The translations under genes were made by a program, and so were the position numbers. Positions 36,326 to 50,299 of a stretch of DNA of 64,000 bases are shown one piece after another. Within the stretch, counting starts at the first letter, position 1; every line of letters begins with the position of its first letter. Under the pieces are notes generated by a model. That model had not been told where the DNA came from and searched no databases. It saw only the letters and a list, made by a program, of their open reading frames with translations. Origin of the DNA: Gymnorhina tibicen (taxonomy: Eukaryota > Chordata > Aves > Passeriformes > Artamidae); assembly GCA_013399875.1 (NCBI GenBank), contig VXAZ01001670.1, positions 981,519 to 1,045,518 of the forward strand. The letters are read 5' to 3'.

Positions 36326-39300
36326 TGGTATAAGAATCAAAGCAAGCACATTTCTGTGTGAACGAGCCTCCCCATTAAAATATATGGAATGTCCATCTCT
36401 CACAGCCAGAACCTCAAATATAACTAGTATTCATAAGTTAGCACCACTATGAAGTTGAACCACACTGTTATTTAAGGGATGATGTAGTAGGACTGGCTTT
36501 CCAGTCTCTCCCACTGAAAGGCTAAGCACCAAACAGAATCAACAGATCTGAGATGGACATGGCATTAAGTCTCTTCTGGCATGAGATGACCTTTCAGAAA
36601 AACACACTGGAAACACTGATAGCCACTGAGCACAAATGCAATTACATGGTGCTGCCAGTCAGAACAAATATACTGTATTCTGCCCACTGTGGCAGGTGAA
36701 GCAGAACAGACCCAGCCCAGGATGCCAGGCCTTAACCAGCAACTTCAGAATTCCTATTGCTACCCAGGCTCTTCTTCCACTCCAAGTGGCTGGGCTTTCT
36801 AATTTTTGGGTATCTTTGTTTGCCCTGGGTTAAGCCTGTGGGTTTGCTTTTCCTTACTGAGCTGTGCCTGTGAGCATATTATCACACTAAGACTCAGGAA
36901 TGCCTTAGCTCCTTACTGGAGATGGGGAGTATTTGTTTAAGGACAGAAAGAATGATGAAACCTATGCCCAGATCTTGCTTTCTTCTACCCTCTTCAATAC
37001 ATAGTCATTGTTTTGGTGTCTGTGACATCCAATTTGGCCTGGTCCTAAAAGTAAACCCAGGTACAACCTACCTTTCACCAGGAGGCAGGAAAACAACACA
37101 AGGACACCGACTGCCCAAGGTGCTTCACTACATCTCCACCCACAAGGAGCTGCTAAGTAAACACCAGCTCATGCAGTCATGACTGCCAAGCTTAGCAGGT
37201 TTTGTTTCCTCCTCCCTCAGCAGCCTCCTTCCCATTATCTTCCTATCTATAGGAAGAAGATTTGCAAATGAACTTTGGGTTGTTCATTATGTATCATTTC
37301 CCCACACCTCACACTTCTTTGCAAAGTCTGTGGCCGTTTAAACAGGGTCCTCCTCCCCCTGCCCTCTGCCTCTCTCCATCTTTCCCACCTCACAATCCCC
37401 TTTTTTTAATCACCTGCATTCTAATCTCAGCAGTGTCTCTCAGTGAGCCAAAGCTTGCTGGAATTAGTGAACAGTTGAGATCAGTTAAAAAAAAAATCAG
37501 AGATTCTTTAAAAGAAGAAAGTTGTGCAATGCGCTCAATAGAGCATGCTACTGTCCCAAAGAACGCCTGACAAGCAGTTTGTACAATCATGGCCTTCCTC
37601 TAAAGCCCAGCACTGGGTACTAAGTAATGTGACTTTTATTCCTGGCTTGTCTAAAGACACATATGATGACAGACAAGCCATTTAACCTCTCCCTGTGTGC
37701 TTTTCCTGCCTAAACAGCACTGAAAAATATAAAAAAGTGATAAGCTATGACTCTGTGACTCAGCTTTATCTAGAAAACAGAGGTTCGTGGGAGCAGTGGG
37801 CACAGAAGGCCAGTCCTTAGCCTTATTGCTGGAGAAAATACAGTGATTGATGCATTGTCTCCCTAAGTCACCAGAGTCTTTACAGTGCCCCAAACAGCTG
37901 AAGTTAGGAGACAACTAATAACTCTACTGTGGGCCATTATAGGGTTTCCAATCCCACTTCCTCCCAATAAATCTTTCTTAGGTCTGTAAGGGTCTAATGA
38001 ACACTGTCAAACTGAGCTGTACAAGGTGAACTATGAGCGGGGCGGCTGGACAAACTGGACCGAATGGCTTCCAGTAATGAGCATACTGGCCATCAGGGGA
38101 CAAGGTCTCCAGCCAAAGTTAGAAACTTCAGAGAAAGCCTGAGGTGAATGTTCAAGCCTGCCCCTGGGTAACATCGTACAACAAGAACCAGAACTGCTAA
38201 GAAATGACATGTTTCTTTGGAGCCGCTTCTGAAAGGCCAAAAAGCTTGTGCAGCAGTGTGAACATGTATGTCATCACTTCCCTCTGGGAAGGCAGTGCCG
38301 CATTTTGTTGTTTTGTTTCAGGTTTTGCTGACTTCACTGCCTGGAATAATATGCCAGATGGAAGGTCTGAATTTATAGGATGAGAGCAGCGTGTGAAAGT
38401 TAACAGTGGAGACAACGTACTGTGGCAGCAAAGGGAGATAACTCCTGGGGTGATGTTCAAAGGAGGACTCCAGGCTGAATAGGAGGAAGAGTTGTCAGAA
38501 TCTGTGGTATAGGGGAATGCAGAGCATGTAATGAAGGCAGCAGGATATCCAAGCACAACACAAGAACAAGCACAATAAAATGAAGAAAAATCTCCCTCTG
38601 AAAGGACAGTGCCTTTCAGACTCAAGCGCTTATGGTCTGCTTTAAAGAAAGAATATTCACATCCATTCAAGTAGATACAACTCTCTCCAGGACTGAGCAC
38701 AGGTTCACTCATGAGGTGGCTCCAGCTGGGTGCCCAGGCCAGCACCCAGGGCAGGCCTCAGCAGGAAGGTAAGAAAGGATTTTTCAGGTCTCTCCTCCAT
38801 AATTAGCATTTCTAATAGTCTTAGCTAGAATAAAAAGGTAGATGAATCTCTAATACTTTTCATAATACACGTAGTACAAGTGGTGAGTAAAAGCCCAGCC
38901 CTTTCAATAAGCAGTATACCAAAAAACTCTTTGCAGTTCTAATCAAGAAGATCAGAGCGCCTGCCATTTAGGTCTATGCAAATATTGTATTCACATTTTA
39001 TAGAGAGGGTATTATAAAGTAACATTACAGAGGAAAAGGCATAGCACTAATATTTTAAAAGACCGAGTGCCCAAACTCAGAAATCCATACAATTTTCAAA
39101 AGTCATCAGTAAGCAAAGCTCAGATGCTCCTACACTCTGAAAATGCAGCTATCACCATGACTGCCTGCCTACAAAAGAGCAGCACCTCCTAACCTCATCT
39201 AACTCACTCCCATGTCCCTTACAAATATTAACAACTGGAATGTCTATGGGACACTTAACTTCAAAGAGGCTGAGATAGTACATAGGACTCATTTAGTCTA

Positions 39301-40335
39301 TGTAAGAGGGAGGAAAGAAGTTACTTTCAATTAAATGATAAGACAAACATTGCAAGGAATTGAGTCTTTTCCTTAAATTATAGTCCTAATTCAGTCATTA
39401 CACATAATTATTAAATTTGCACAAAATGATTAGATAGGCTTTACTTACAAAAGAGAAATAAATGGAACTGCCAATGTTTGCATATATCACTATTTGAAAT
39501 AAAGACCAAAAGTCCTCCTTGGTGGGCAAGCCTGTTTGTGGGTGCATGTGCACCAATATCCATTTCAGACAGCTCCATTTTTCAATACACTGAATAGCTA
39601 ATGGCAGATACCATCCAGATTCACCTTAGAGCTTCTGATGTGTGCTATTCACAGGGACCATCATGGGTCATGCAGTACATATATTTGTGTTTAATTAAAA
39701 AAACCAAAACAACAACAAACAAGCAGAATTTGGAGCAATAATTGAGTTATTTTCAACAGGGAAAATCAGCAATGCTGCAAGCAATGCAACAGCACAGTAA
39801 AATGCTGTGGATAGAACAGACTACAGGGAAATTTCCAGAACTGATCAAAGCTCTGACCTATCAATAAAGAGAGATAGTAAAAACATCTTCCACTTTGTAC
39901 TTGGCCACTAGGTCACATGCAGTAACATATATATTCCCCTTATTGGAAACTATTTGCTTCACTAGTGGTAACAACTGTCCATTTGAAAGGTTCAATCTCA
40001 AGCATGTCAGAAATTTTATTTCTCAATTACCAGGAAAAATAAATCTACTTCAAACTTCAGTTTTTCCTCCTCTACCTCTACTCCACTCAGTATGATGTAC
40101 TTAAATGTGAAATATGATGTACTTTAACAAGATTTTATAAAAGAAATAAAAAGAACAGCTGAAGAAGGATGCTTGCTGGGCAGAACAGCAAGCTTTCCAG
40201 GTCTTACAAAACCAGACTCTTACATATTCACTAGTACACTTATCATAAGCATTTATGACTAGATAAAGGGAGGCTTCTAGGTACTTCTACAGATCTCAAA
40301 GCAAACAGTAAATGCTGCACAGCCCTCCTGTAAAG
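36326..40335. other. Unique noncoding DNA with one MIR relic
   Basis: Apart from the MIR-like segment at 37.6 kb and a short A/C-rich patch at 39697-39722, no repeat is recognised. The minus frame 38197-38745 is 182 codons but starts at GTG, is Ser-rich and lacks recognisable motifs. Confidence 0.5.
37625..37716 (-). mobile_element. MIR SINE relic, antisense
   Basis: ACAAGCCATTTAACCTCTCC followed by CTGTGTGC and TTTTCCTGCCTAAA parallels the reverse complement of MIR (GCAAGTCACTTAACCTCTC, TGTGCCTCAG, TTTCCTCATCTGTAAA). The well-matched core is 37672-37714; the rest is diverged. Confidence 0.5.
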
Positions 40336-40441
40336 CAATGTTATTGCTGTTTACAGAGAAGCACAGAAGGTTGAAGTGACAGAAGCTGGCCAGGGGCCGC
40401 AGCTATGCTGGGGGCAGACAGTGCAGGAAGTCTGACAGCCA
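40336..40441 (+). mobile_element. MIR SINE relic, sense
   Basis: GTTATTGCTGTTTACAGA, then GCACAGAAGGTTGAAGTGAC, then CAGCTATGCTGGGGGCAGA and GCAGGAAGTCTGACAGCCA follow the MIR order TTATCCCCATTTTACAGA, GCACAGAGAGGTTAAGTGAC, CAGCTAGTAAGTGGCAGAG and CAGGTCTGTCTGACTCCA. A roughly 12-bp deletion removes the GAGGAAACTGAG part. Confidence 0.6.
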
Positions 40442-43400
40442 CTGCAGCTGGAAGCAGGGCTGTCTGGCCACCAGAGGAGCTGACTGGCCTGGCATTTTGA
40501 ATCCCCAACACCAACGTGCACCAAAGTAAGCAAACTATTCACCAGCTGCAAAACTGCAGAGGTTGCTGAAAACCCTGAGTGATAATCTTTGTTTATTCAG
40601 CAAGGCCACTTAACTGGAATGGGTAATACACCAAGGCCTCACCACAATTAATTGACACATTAATTGACAAACCATTGCCTCTAGCTTGCTTGATGCCAGA
40701 TGCTGACAGTCCTTGTGGACTCCCTGGCTGCCCACTGCCCATGGACACATGCTGCTGCAGCTCACAGGCTGTCCTGGGGACACAAGCACTTTGCAAGAGG
40801 GTTCACCAGAGAACCTGCCTGTGTAACTTAACTGTTTCAGCCTCTGTGTCACCAAACACCACCCTTAGCCCAGGATTTCTGCAAAGGGAAAGCAGCAGGC
40901 TCCATTTAGAGCTCTGGGAAGGCAAAATGGAGGTTCTACAGCAGCTAGGGACCAAGGGAGAATATTAAACACTCCATGCCTAATCGAGCATCTTTTCAAA
41001 TTAGCCTGACTGCCTTATTTGCTCTATTCAGACAGAACAAAGAGCTGAAATGTTACAAAGCATCTGCAGCACTGAGCCCCATAGGCACCCTCCCCCTCCT
41101 GCTGTGCTGGGCCATCGCTCTAATACTTGTGCAGAAAGAAAACATAGGCAGACTGGGGTTGAGAGCCCCTCTCTGCTCATCTTTCCGCACACGGTGCTGG
41201 TAACATCCTTTGCCACATGCAAGTTTGCACAAGAACTACTCCCACCTAAACACCTTTGGGTGGCTACAATCCCTTATATATAAAACTTTCAATTCGAAAA
41301 AATAAGGCTTCCCTTTTTAATCAAGAACTAGTAAAGAGTATCTCACCAGATAAACGACCCCTAATTATTTTAGGACAAATAAGCCTCATTTTCAAATCAA
41401 AATGGGAGCAAATGTGCTAAATGCACAGGGGTGGTCTGTAGAAATCCATGGCTCATCATGTATATAGAGGGCCAGAGGCTGGAATGATCTCATAGGCCCT
41501 TTGCAGTTGTAGATTAAAAATTTTTAAAACATTTTTCCTCTGACACTTTACCACTCCAACCTACATCCATACTCCTCACCCCGCACAGTCAGTGTATGCC
41601 TGCACCCAAACCAAACCACGGAAACTGCTGATCAAAAAGAATGTATGAACAGCACTCCCTATCTCTGTGCCTGTTCCTCCCAGCCCCAGCAGGGTCACCA
41701 AAACATCAGCACTGGAACTTGGAGGTATCCAGTGTAAACTGAAGCTAGAGCTTTCCACAGAGCAGCCATAAGAACTTTTTTTGCAAACAGGGCAGAAAAG
41801 TGTAATGAGTTCAGAGCAAGCACTGTTTAATTAGGGCAGTATGAGCCGTTGTAGCTTCTTCAAAACCTGGATCATTCCAAAAGTCCCCTGCAGAGCAGCC
41901 AGGCTTGCCACAGACATCCTCTCACCTGCGGAATGTTCTGCAATAAGAAAGGAAAGAACTCTTCTGTTTCTCTTTGTGCATATTTCCACCAAGTGCATGT
42001 GGCAGAAAGGCCCAAGGAGAAAGGACGGAAAGACTCCTTTGGAATACCAGACCAAATTTGGAAAGGTAACAGGGATTTTCAAATCAGAGCAGCCTTTCGC
42101 CCACCTAAATATAACCTAAAAAGCAGGTCATTAGCCTCTGCTATTGACTTGATACCAAAAGTCATGAATTCCAGCAGCAAGGAGAAAAGATTATTAGCAC
42201 CAGTGATCAAATCATTAGAGGATGTGACCTCAGATTTTTGATTCATCTAAGATCTAAAGAAACCCATTTAAGAAATGCCTGCTGGTAAGCCCACCAAGAG
42301 ACACAGAGGGTAAGCCAAAGTGTGACTCTAATGTGCTTCTCCATTACCTGCACCACTACTCCCTCACCATACCAGCGTGCTCCAAACTTCTCTCTTCTTC
42401 CAGCTTACCACTTTCCCTGTACTCCTTTGAAAACTTTTTTGTTTTAATTTGCTTGAATGAAACAATCCCCACTCCTGCTGCAAAAAGAAAACCAGGAAGG
42501 ACTGTGAATGTCTGCCTAGTTTAGAAAAGCTAATGTTGATTTAGACAACATCAGGTGCATAAGGCAGACCTGTTTGTTTACATCCTTTACGCTGCTTGTT
42601 ACTCATCTTAACAGCATCCCACATTACTGCCTGCACTGCAACAGCCTCAAAATCCTTACACTGTATTGACTCTTTTATCTTAAGAGTTGCCATATGCTTT
42701 CTCTGACTGTTAGATTAATAATTTAAGATCTGACACTGATCAGTTCACAGCTTTTGTTCATTCACCTGAAAAAAAGCTGCTGCACAAGAGCTGCCATGGT
42801 TTACTTACAACAAAAGCAGTTACTTTTAGTTTTCCCCTTAAAAAAATAGAATAAATATCTAACAAAAAACAATAATGGAAAAGTACACATTTTGAAAGAT
42901 AAAATTTTGGTGAATGCTGTTAGTTGATGCATTCAGAAACACTCTTTCCAAACCATGTTTGGAAACATGATTCATGAAGCAACTATAGCAAGATGTCTTC
43001 TGCTGAAGATTCTTTGAGCCCACGAGACATCAATGTCTCAGCTTTCTGGGTTTGCAGTAACAGTTGTCTATCTTCTCAGAGGAACATGCTGAGGAGTAAA
43101 ATGACTTATTTGTGAGTGGTTATTTATATGAAATGAAAATTTCAAATTTAGAAATAGCTGAAAGAGATGACCATACAGCTTAAGCAATGTTTTCAAGAAA
43201 TAAAGGTCTAGACAGTTTCACATCATGAAGTATATGCTAAGGAGGATTCTCAATCTTATTTCAAGTTAATCTAAGGTATAATTTCCAGAGAAGAATCTCA
43301 ATTTGAAATAGCATGCAGCATTAAATCTTGGGAAATCTGATACAATGAAGTTAACATAATAGTTAGTAACATATAAAGTAAATAGTTATTGTTGGTACAA

Positions 43401-46400
43401 TATAAAATTTTGCATGTGTAAGATTACTCTGTAATCTTAGTAGACAGAGAAACATCCAGAAAAAAGAATCTCATCCTCTCTTGTTTGTCTACCACTAACC
43501 TGTCTGAAGTTCTAGGCTTTCTCACTTTCTCATAAAGCAAGGGAGAGTGAAAATGTAGCAGAATGCATTTCCGAAAAAGAAAATCCTATAGTAGTTTTGA
43601 ATCCTCTGTTATTCACATCAACTTATCCCCTCAGCAGTAAGACAGCACTCAGCTCCCACTGATCTGACCTACAGTCTCTTCCCCTATTCACAATGGGTAG
43701 CTCTTCACTGTTTGAATAAAAGGCCTGTTAAACTGATTTAGCCTGCACTGCCTTCTGTTTGGTTAGTTATGGTGCCATTCAGTTTGTTACAAGGAATACC
43801 TCAAGCTGCTCCAGTAATTCAAACATGCACAAGACTGTCAAAAGAGACTGTGTTGTCAAACCCATCAATGTATTAGTTACAGCAACAAGTCCCAGCAGCT
43901 TTTTCAAGAACCAAATCATATTGCAGGTCATGAAGACTGGTTCAGACTTCTCATAGGCCTCACAATATTATCATTTGATGTAGAGCTATAAATCAGTTTG
44001 AGCAGACTCTGTATTTTCAAAGCTGTAAGATAGATAACCAAGCACACAAGGCAGAAACAAATAGCCCTTCTTTAGTTCATCAACCTTCCTAGATACTCTT
44101 GCCCCAGAATACCCAGCCCAAATACCAGTATTCTGAGATGAACCCTCCCATGTTGACCACCTAAAATCATCTGCCTCCAAGCTTCCATCACTGCCGTGAG
44201 CACATCCCCCATGCACTAATCAGCTCTGCAAATGTCAGAGTTAATTCCCACACACAGAACACAGATTGAAAGAAGTCCTCAAGCTACTCCCTGGAGATGC
44301 AGGTTCACCCCTGAGACCAGCTTCAGCTTTCACATCTAACTTCTACAAAACAGCCTCTGTTCATGGGTGTCTCCTGCTTCTGGCACAGTTCTATCACATG
44401 CTAGAGGAACTAAGACTTTAACAGTATACAGATAGTGTTCATGTTTGTTTCCCATTTTTGCCCCTTGTGAAGAATCTCTCAGACAGCAACACCACCAAAG
44501 GCTGTATAAAAAGGTGCTCTTTCCTTTCCTCAGCAAATTGCCAGAGGCTTTTAGAAGAGCAAGCACTAAAGAAAATAGGTTCTCCTGACATCACATCCCT
44601 CAGATTCTGTTGTGCTGAAGAAGGAGGTCAATACAGGACTTTTTCCCTCCAGCACTTGGCTGGAGACTGGGAGAATGTTGGACAGAAATTATCACAGAAA
44701 GTGTAATACAGTGTGCCTTGTTTTTATACTCTCCCACAGACATCCACTCTTGGATGCTGTTGGAAAACAGAAACGTGTTCTGAGTCATTATGGCCACTCA
44801 TGTTCATCTTATGACGGGCAGCTGCCATCAACTTCTCTCCTCTTTGAGGAAAGTCTGATGAAATTCCTCAGCTTAAGCAGGAAGCACAAATGGGAGCGCT
44901 GCAACTCTCCTTGTCCTGAGCCGGGCCAGTGAAATGACAAACACTGATCCTGACTTTTATAGTAAACTGTGACAGGAACATTACAGCACGAGGTCTGTAA
45001 GAGCCCGTGGCTGAAAACAGACGATGAATTCAGTATTGCAGGAAAGTACTGCAACAAGGGATTGGGAGCATCTTCCATTCCATTCAGCTCAGTGTGGGAC
45101 ACTGTACCATTTGTCATGTTGAAGGAAACACAATGCTCCTGTAACTAGGCAGGCAGCACTTCCTCATTCCCTAAGCCTCAAAGCAACAGAGATCTTTGCT
45201 ATTTAATGGAGATAGGAAGCAGAGAGCTGGAGAGTATTTTAAGGTGGGTGGTCTTGTTTGAGCTGTTCTCATTAAGTTGTATAAATACTCAGTCTGGCCA
45301 ACCACTGTTTTCATGGCTGTACCAGCTGGTCACAAAAAATTAACATACAAAAGCAAACCAAAAGAAGTTCTTTCCTGTCTATGTAGGAATATAAACTTAT
45401 GCATAACCCACAAATGCATGAAATAACATCCCTTTAAGTCTCCTATCATAAGCATATGTATCTACATGTGCTGACAAATACATTTTTCCACAACAGCTGC
45501 ACATTCACATGAACTTATCAGAAAATCACCAAATCCTATATTGACAGGTTTATTCTCACATTTGCACAAAACTTCACTTCCACATATTACAACGAACTCC
45601 AACTCACCAATTTACACAAGCAGTGATGTAGACATGCCCTCAAACACTAATTCTGCCACTCTCCCTTCTCTTTTTCCTCACCAAACAGGCAGAGGCACGG
45701 TTATAGGCATATACAATTCCCATGTGAATCCCTAAAGACCCTTCTGAGCTACAGCCACTGTGCAAATTTCAGCCACCCTGTGTTTGTCCTGAAATGAACT
45801 AAAAGGCAATGCCAAACCCTGAGAAAGCAATGAGCATAGCTGTTAAAAAGATATTCAAATACGTGTATTCTCTTATAATCATAGTCATTCCTAGTTAAAT
45901 CAAAAAGGACAGAAGTTTGCAGAAGAACCAATGCTAAGTAAGAACCTTGTTAAAACAGTGATGACAACAGACTGGCTTGCAGGAGAGCTCTTGGGTTGGA
46001 AGGAATCTGCAAGAACATTGCTTAGGATTCAGTTTTAGACCATATCTCACTTTAAATACTCATATTAATCTGACTATGCACAGGACAGGAATATGCTAAA
46101 GTAATTTACTGGCATTCAGGCAGGAGATTCTGTTAATAAAAAGGAGGATCCGAATATCCCAAGGATGGGTTGGATCATCTTTAAGACTGGATAAACAGAA
46201 ATAGTATGTAATGTAATAGTGGGTTTGTTTCTGACAGTGAAATGCCATATCCACATCCCTCCTATAGATCCTATCAGCAGCAACAACAGCTGTGCAGACA
46301 AGTCTGGCAGGCTGCATCCCCTCCACAGCCACTGTCCTCTAGGCACTAAAGTGCTCCATCTGCAAGGATGGCTGCCATTGGAGTATCTCCAGGCTTTCCA

Positions 46401-47013
46401 ACATCCTAAAACTGACAGTTTCTGTGGCAACTTCACCCCAAAACCTCTAGCTTTGTCTTACCTTCATAGCTGAAAACATAACTATGTTAAAGAAGAAATA
46501 AAAGCCAAGCAAGTTTCCCTTTACACAGAAATCACATTAATGTACTACAGTGAACCTGGAATTATGGATGCAGAAGCCCAGGATAGTTCCCCAGTTATGC
46601 TGGATGATCCCCAAATCATGAAAACTCCCATGTCCATGACTTTGTTTCTACACTGTCCCTGTAGGTCAGGATGCTGGAGCCCATGGCCTTTGATCAGGTG
46701 ATTGGGTGTCAGCCCCAGAGCAGGTAAAGTGACAGGGGCCTGCTGAGTGAACTACAGAGCCTGGTAACACAGAGGGACAGAAGGACCAGGGGACCTCAGT
46801 GCTGCAGGCTGCTGGCAAGTCTCCCCAGTGGGCCAGGGAACCCACTGATATCCCCAACAGTCCTTCGGGAACCACCTCAGCCCAACCAGGTATGGCATAG
46901 CCTCAAGGAGACAACCCAGCATCAAGGGCACTGCTCAAAAAGTAATCTTCTGTGTCTACACACCACTAAATTCAAACCCTCCAGTTCCAAGAGCAGGCAC
47001 CATGAGCTGCTGT
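40442..47013. other. Unique noncoding DNA
   Basis: No exon, RNA gene or interspersed repeat is confidently recognised over this 6.5-kb stretch. Frames reach about 106 codons without domains. A short match to a CR1 tail near 41463-41510 is too weak to call. Confidence 0.5.
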
Positions 47014-47062
47014 CACCATGTTATACCTGGGGAAACTGAGGCAATGGTTCAACAAGTGATCA
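47014..47062 (+). mobile_element. MIR SINE relic, sense (short)
   Basis: CACCATGTTATACCTGGGGAAACTGAGGCAATGGTTCAA closely follows the MIR segment CCCCATTTTACAGATGGGGAAACTGAGGCA and GGTTAAGT; GGGGAAACTGAGGCA is exact. Only about 50 bp are recognisable before an A12 run. Confidence 0.5.
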
Positions 47063-47692
47063 GAAAAAAAAAAAAGAGGCACCAGGGCAGAAACAGCCCC
47101 TTCTCTTGCTCTGACCAGCCACAGCACTGCTTTAGTAAGAAATCTCTCTTCAACTGATCATTTGTCATACAGCAGCCCCCAGTGATTTCTCTGGTACCTG
47201 GCCTGTATTTATTTTTTGCCCATTAGCATGTCCGTCTTTGTTCCTGTGTCTCGTTCCTCTGGCCTGTGTCTGAAGACCTTCCCATCATACTTCTGTGTGC
47301 CACACGCAAAGCTTCTCCTGCTTCTCTAAGCAGCTCCAAGCAGCACTTTACTCATCCTCCATGCAGTCCTGCACCAAGCTGGTTCCCACCAGCATCAGGA
47401 TTCAAAAACAGCAGAATGGAAAAAGGCATCCCTGGAACCACAGAGACAGTCCTCATTTCATATCATAACAGCGGGCCTGAGAGAAATTAATTTAGGAATA
47501 TAGTAGGCACAAAGGCAAAAATCCATAAGTCTTCCATTTGATTACATTTCAGAGACAATGTTTGTTTAGTTTTCTTTACTTCCCCTCTATCTCAAATACA
47601 TAGAAGAATAAAAGGATAATCTGGAGCTGGGAACTATTTGAAAACCAAAGGAACTTCAAAAGAAATTAAAATGAGTTAAATATTTATACAGT

Positions 47693-47720
47693 GCAGCTCT
47701 AATTAAATTAATAGGGCTGC
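47693..47720. promoter_or_regulatory. 28-bp imperfect palindrome with homeodomain-type core
   Basis: GCAGCTCTAATTAA on the left is mirrored by ATTAATAGGGCTGC on the right, so GCAGC and GCTGC close an AATTAAATTAAT core. The core contains overlapping TAATTA-type homeodomain sites. Symmetry and motif suggest a binding site, but this is inference. Confidence 0.35.
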
Positions 47721-50299
47721 AGATGTGCTGGGGAGATCAGCAAACTACCTCCTTCACCTTAACCCTCTTACTCTGTTTTCACTGCAAAATTTTTAGCTAA
47801 TTACTGACACAACTGAAGCTACCTTTAAAAAGAAAAAGGCAAATCAGAGCCAAAAAAATCAAAACAAATATAAATAATAATACCTTGCAAAGGAAAGAAT
47901 ATTTGAATCCTCCTTCTCAGCACAGGTGTCATGCAGTGAATATTTAAGAGCAGCATGTATCTTTCCATATAAAGCTCTCAAGTTCCTGCTCTCCCTGGGA
48001 ATTCCTGAAACAGGATCACTGAGCAACCGCTGATAAACCAGATATACAGTTACATTCACTATGTGTAACCAGTCTCTCTTTCAACCATCCTGCCAAACAA
48101 TCAGTGTTATCACCAAGTGGGAGTGACAGATCTGGACAACTCTCTGTGTCAAACCCTTAACTCTTCACCTCTCTGCCATCTAGTAGAAACTGGAGCTCTG
48201 AGTTACGCACTAACGCATTCATGGATGTACAAAGTTGCATGTGAAAGACTGAATCTGCTGCATTCAGACATTAACAGATTTCTCCCCATGTGGAGAAAAC
48301 CAGATTCCTGAGTCCTGCCCAGTGAGTATAGTAAACACGGAACTGCATATCCACGTTTATGCTTGTATGCTTGCTTGCTCCTACTTTGCTCTCAAACCTC
48401 ATGACTATTTAATTACTTCAAGCAGAGAGGAGTGTCTTCAGAAACAGGCAGAAAGAGTTATACCTTCCACTGCAAAATTATCTGCTGGCTACAGCAGCCT
48501 GGGAAATGCTACATAACCAGTGGCTCCCATAGGCAGGATATGTGCTGCAGCCACCACGATGCCAGACAAAAAGGGTGGCTCCCATCATTTCCATGAGCAG
48601 GCTGGTACTGTACTCCTGAGAACAATTAGTGCCAAGATTATGGATCCCAACAGACACAAGCTACACACTGGCAGTGAGCAGCACTGTCAAGAGAAACAAT
48701 CCTGCACAGAGTTTTAGGCGCTTCAGGAAATATAAAACAGCAGCCTAATGACCTCCAGCATAAGACAGTAGTGGAGAAAAATAAAAATGAAAGGACTTTG
48801 AAGATCTGTTGAAGATTTGAGCACCTGAGAAGCAGTTAGATGGCACCAGGTCACATGATTTTCTTTTGTGGATATAGTTCAAAGTCTTACTTGCTGATGT
48901 TTATCACAGAGCTCCAAGTAATTTTATATGCCTTCATGGGAATTCCAGGATGTATCTCCAAACACAGGGGTGCACATACCCAAGATTCTAGATACCCCTT
49001 AATAAAAAGCAAAAACATGTACACCTTGCGTCAGTGCCCAAGTTCTCCAGATCACAAGGCACTACACCTTCCACTGTCTCACTTGCTCTCACCCTGGGGT
49101 TGAGAGAAGAACAACGAAAGTTGTTCTTGATACAACATTACTGGGAATTCCCAGAACAGCCCTGTGTGTAAGGCTAACCTGCAACAGAGATTCTCTCTCC
49201 TTATCCCCAGCTGAGATTAAATGAAGCTATATGCTCAAATTCATATAGACAGTTACAAGCAAAAGCAGAAATACAGATAACACCTTTCAACCCCTCTTCT
49301 GGCCATCAGAGACAAACTCTTCTTTCATCTTCCTGCCTCCCTGTTTCTGACCTAAAATACCTAAAGCATTCTTGAGTGCAAAAAGTATGTGGATCACCTA
49401 CTTGCCACAGATGTTGATGTGCCACAAGTAACACAACTCCTATGGTTTTAATTCACAAAGATAAAAAACTACTTTGTAGAGAGAAGAGGAGAAACAAGAA
49501 AGCCTTGCAAATTTTTATTTACAATACCAATTACCTCAGATCTTCCTGTTCTAGTTCAACCTCTGAGCTTGCCACTATTTCCACGGCTCTAGTAAATAAT
49601 GCACTACATCAGATCTCAAAAGGCCACTTGGATCACACTTACAGGCCTCTGTGCTGTACTGAGAAGAAATTTTCCATTATCACCATCCTCAAAAAGAGAA
49701 CCAAGATGCACAAAGGATACAAAAGACAACAGAAGGACTTCAAGCACAAGTAGTAAGGATACTGGGGAAAAAAGATTCAGAGACAAGAACAAAGTTCAGC
49801 ATTTCCACCATACATGGATCAGGAAGCAAAAGTTAGTCTTTTTATCAGCTCCAAACTAAACTAGCTACACTCTACTCCCCACAAAGTATAACTAGCACTG
49901 GTTACCAAAGCCTTCTTGCACTGTCCATAAGACCTAAAAGGCCCAGAATACCGTGCACTACTTGGAAAAATACCGAACAGCACAATCATTGGTAAGAGAA
50001 GGAACAGAAAAATGAATGGATCCAAGAGAAAATTAAATGAGGAAAAGACCTCAAGCATAATTTGAAGAAAGTAGAGGCCAAAGGTAGAAAGAGAAAAACA
50101 AATGCCTGGAGATGCTTTACAACAGGACAGCTGGGTGAGATTGCTTTCTGCATTGCTCATAAAGGCTCCCAGCCCATGTCTTTGCTGATGTCTCCCTTTT
50201 TGTTTTGACTGCTTCTTTTTGCCACAGATCTTGTTTTCCTTCCTGTCATCATTGTGGGCTTTTTCCCCCTTTCTCCCTCAGAGCAACTGTCACATTTGC
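47721..50299. other. Unique noncoding DNA
   Basis: No gene or mobile element is recognised except the CTCF-like site listed separately. The frame 49442-49753 (103 codons) is Lys-rich from A-rich DNA and looks like chance. Confidence 0.5.
48173..48186 (-). promoter_or_regulatory. CTCF-like core motif, minus strand
   Basis: The minus strand reads CTACTAGATGGCAG, matching 13 of 14 positions of the CTCF core CCASYAGRKGGCRS; the only mismatch is T at position 2. CTCF binds such sites as an insulator or loop anchor. Occupancy cannot be inferred from sequence alone. Confidence 0.45.

Noticed and set aside
38990..39040. TTCACATTTTATAGAGAGGG resembling the MIR centre
   Set aside because: Collinearity fails after about 20 bases.
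40465..40483. TGGCCACCAGAGGAGCTGA as a CTCF site
   Set aside because: The first ten core bases fit but the GGC-containing right half does not.
41463..41510. Short resemblance to a CR1 tail (GGCTGGAATGATCTCATAGG)
   Set aside because: Fewer than 40 diverged bases, with no upstream CR1 sequence; not supportable.
45990..46012. CTTGGGTTGGAAGGAATCT, similar to the antisense CR1 end
   Set aside because: Only about 19 bases match and the adjoining CR1 landmark is absent.
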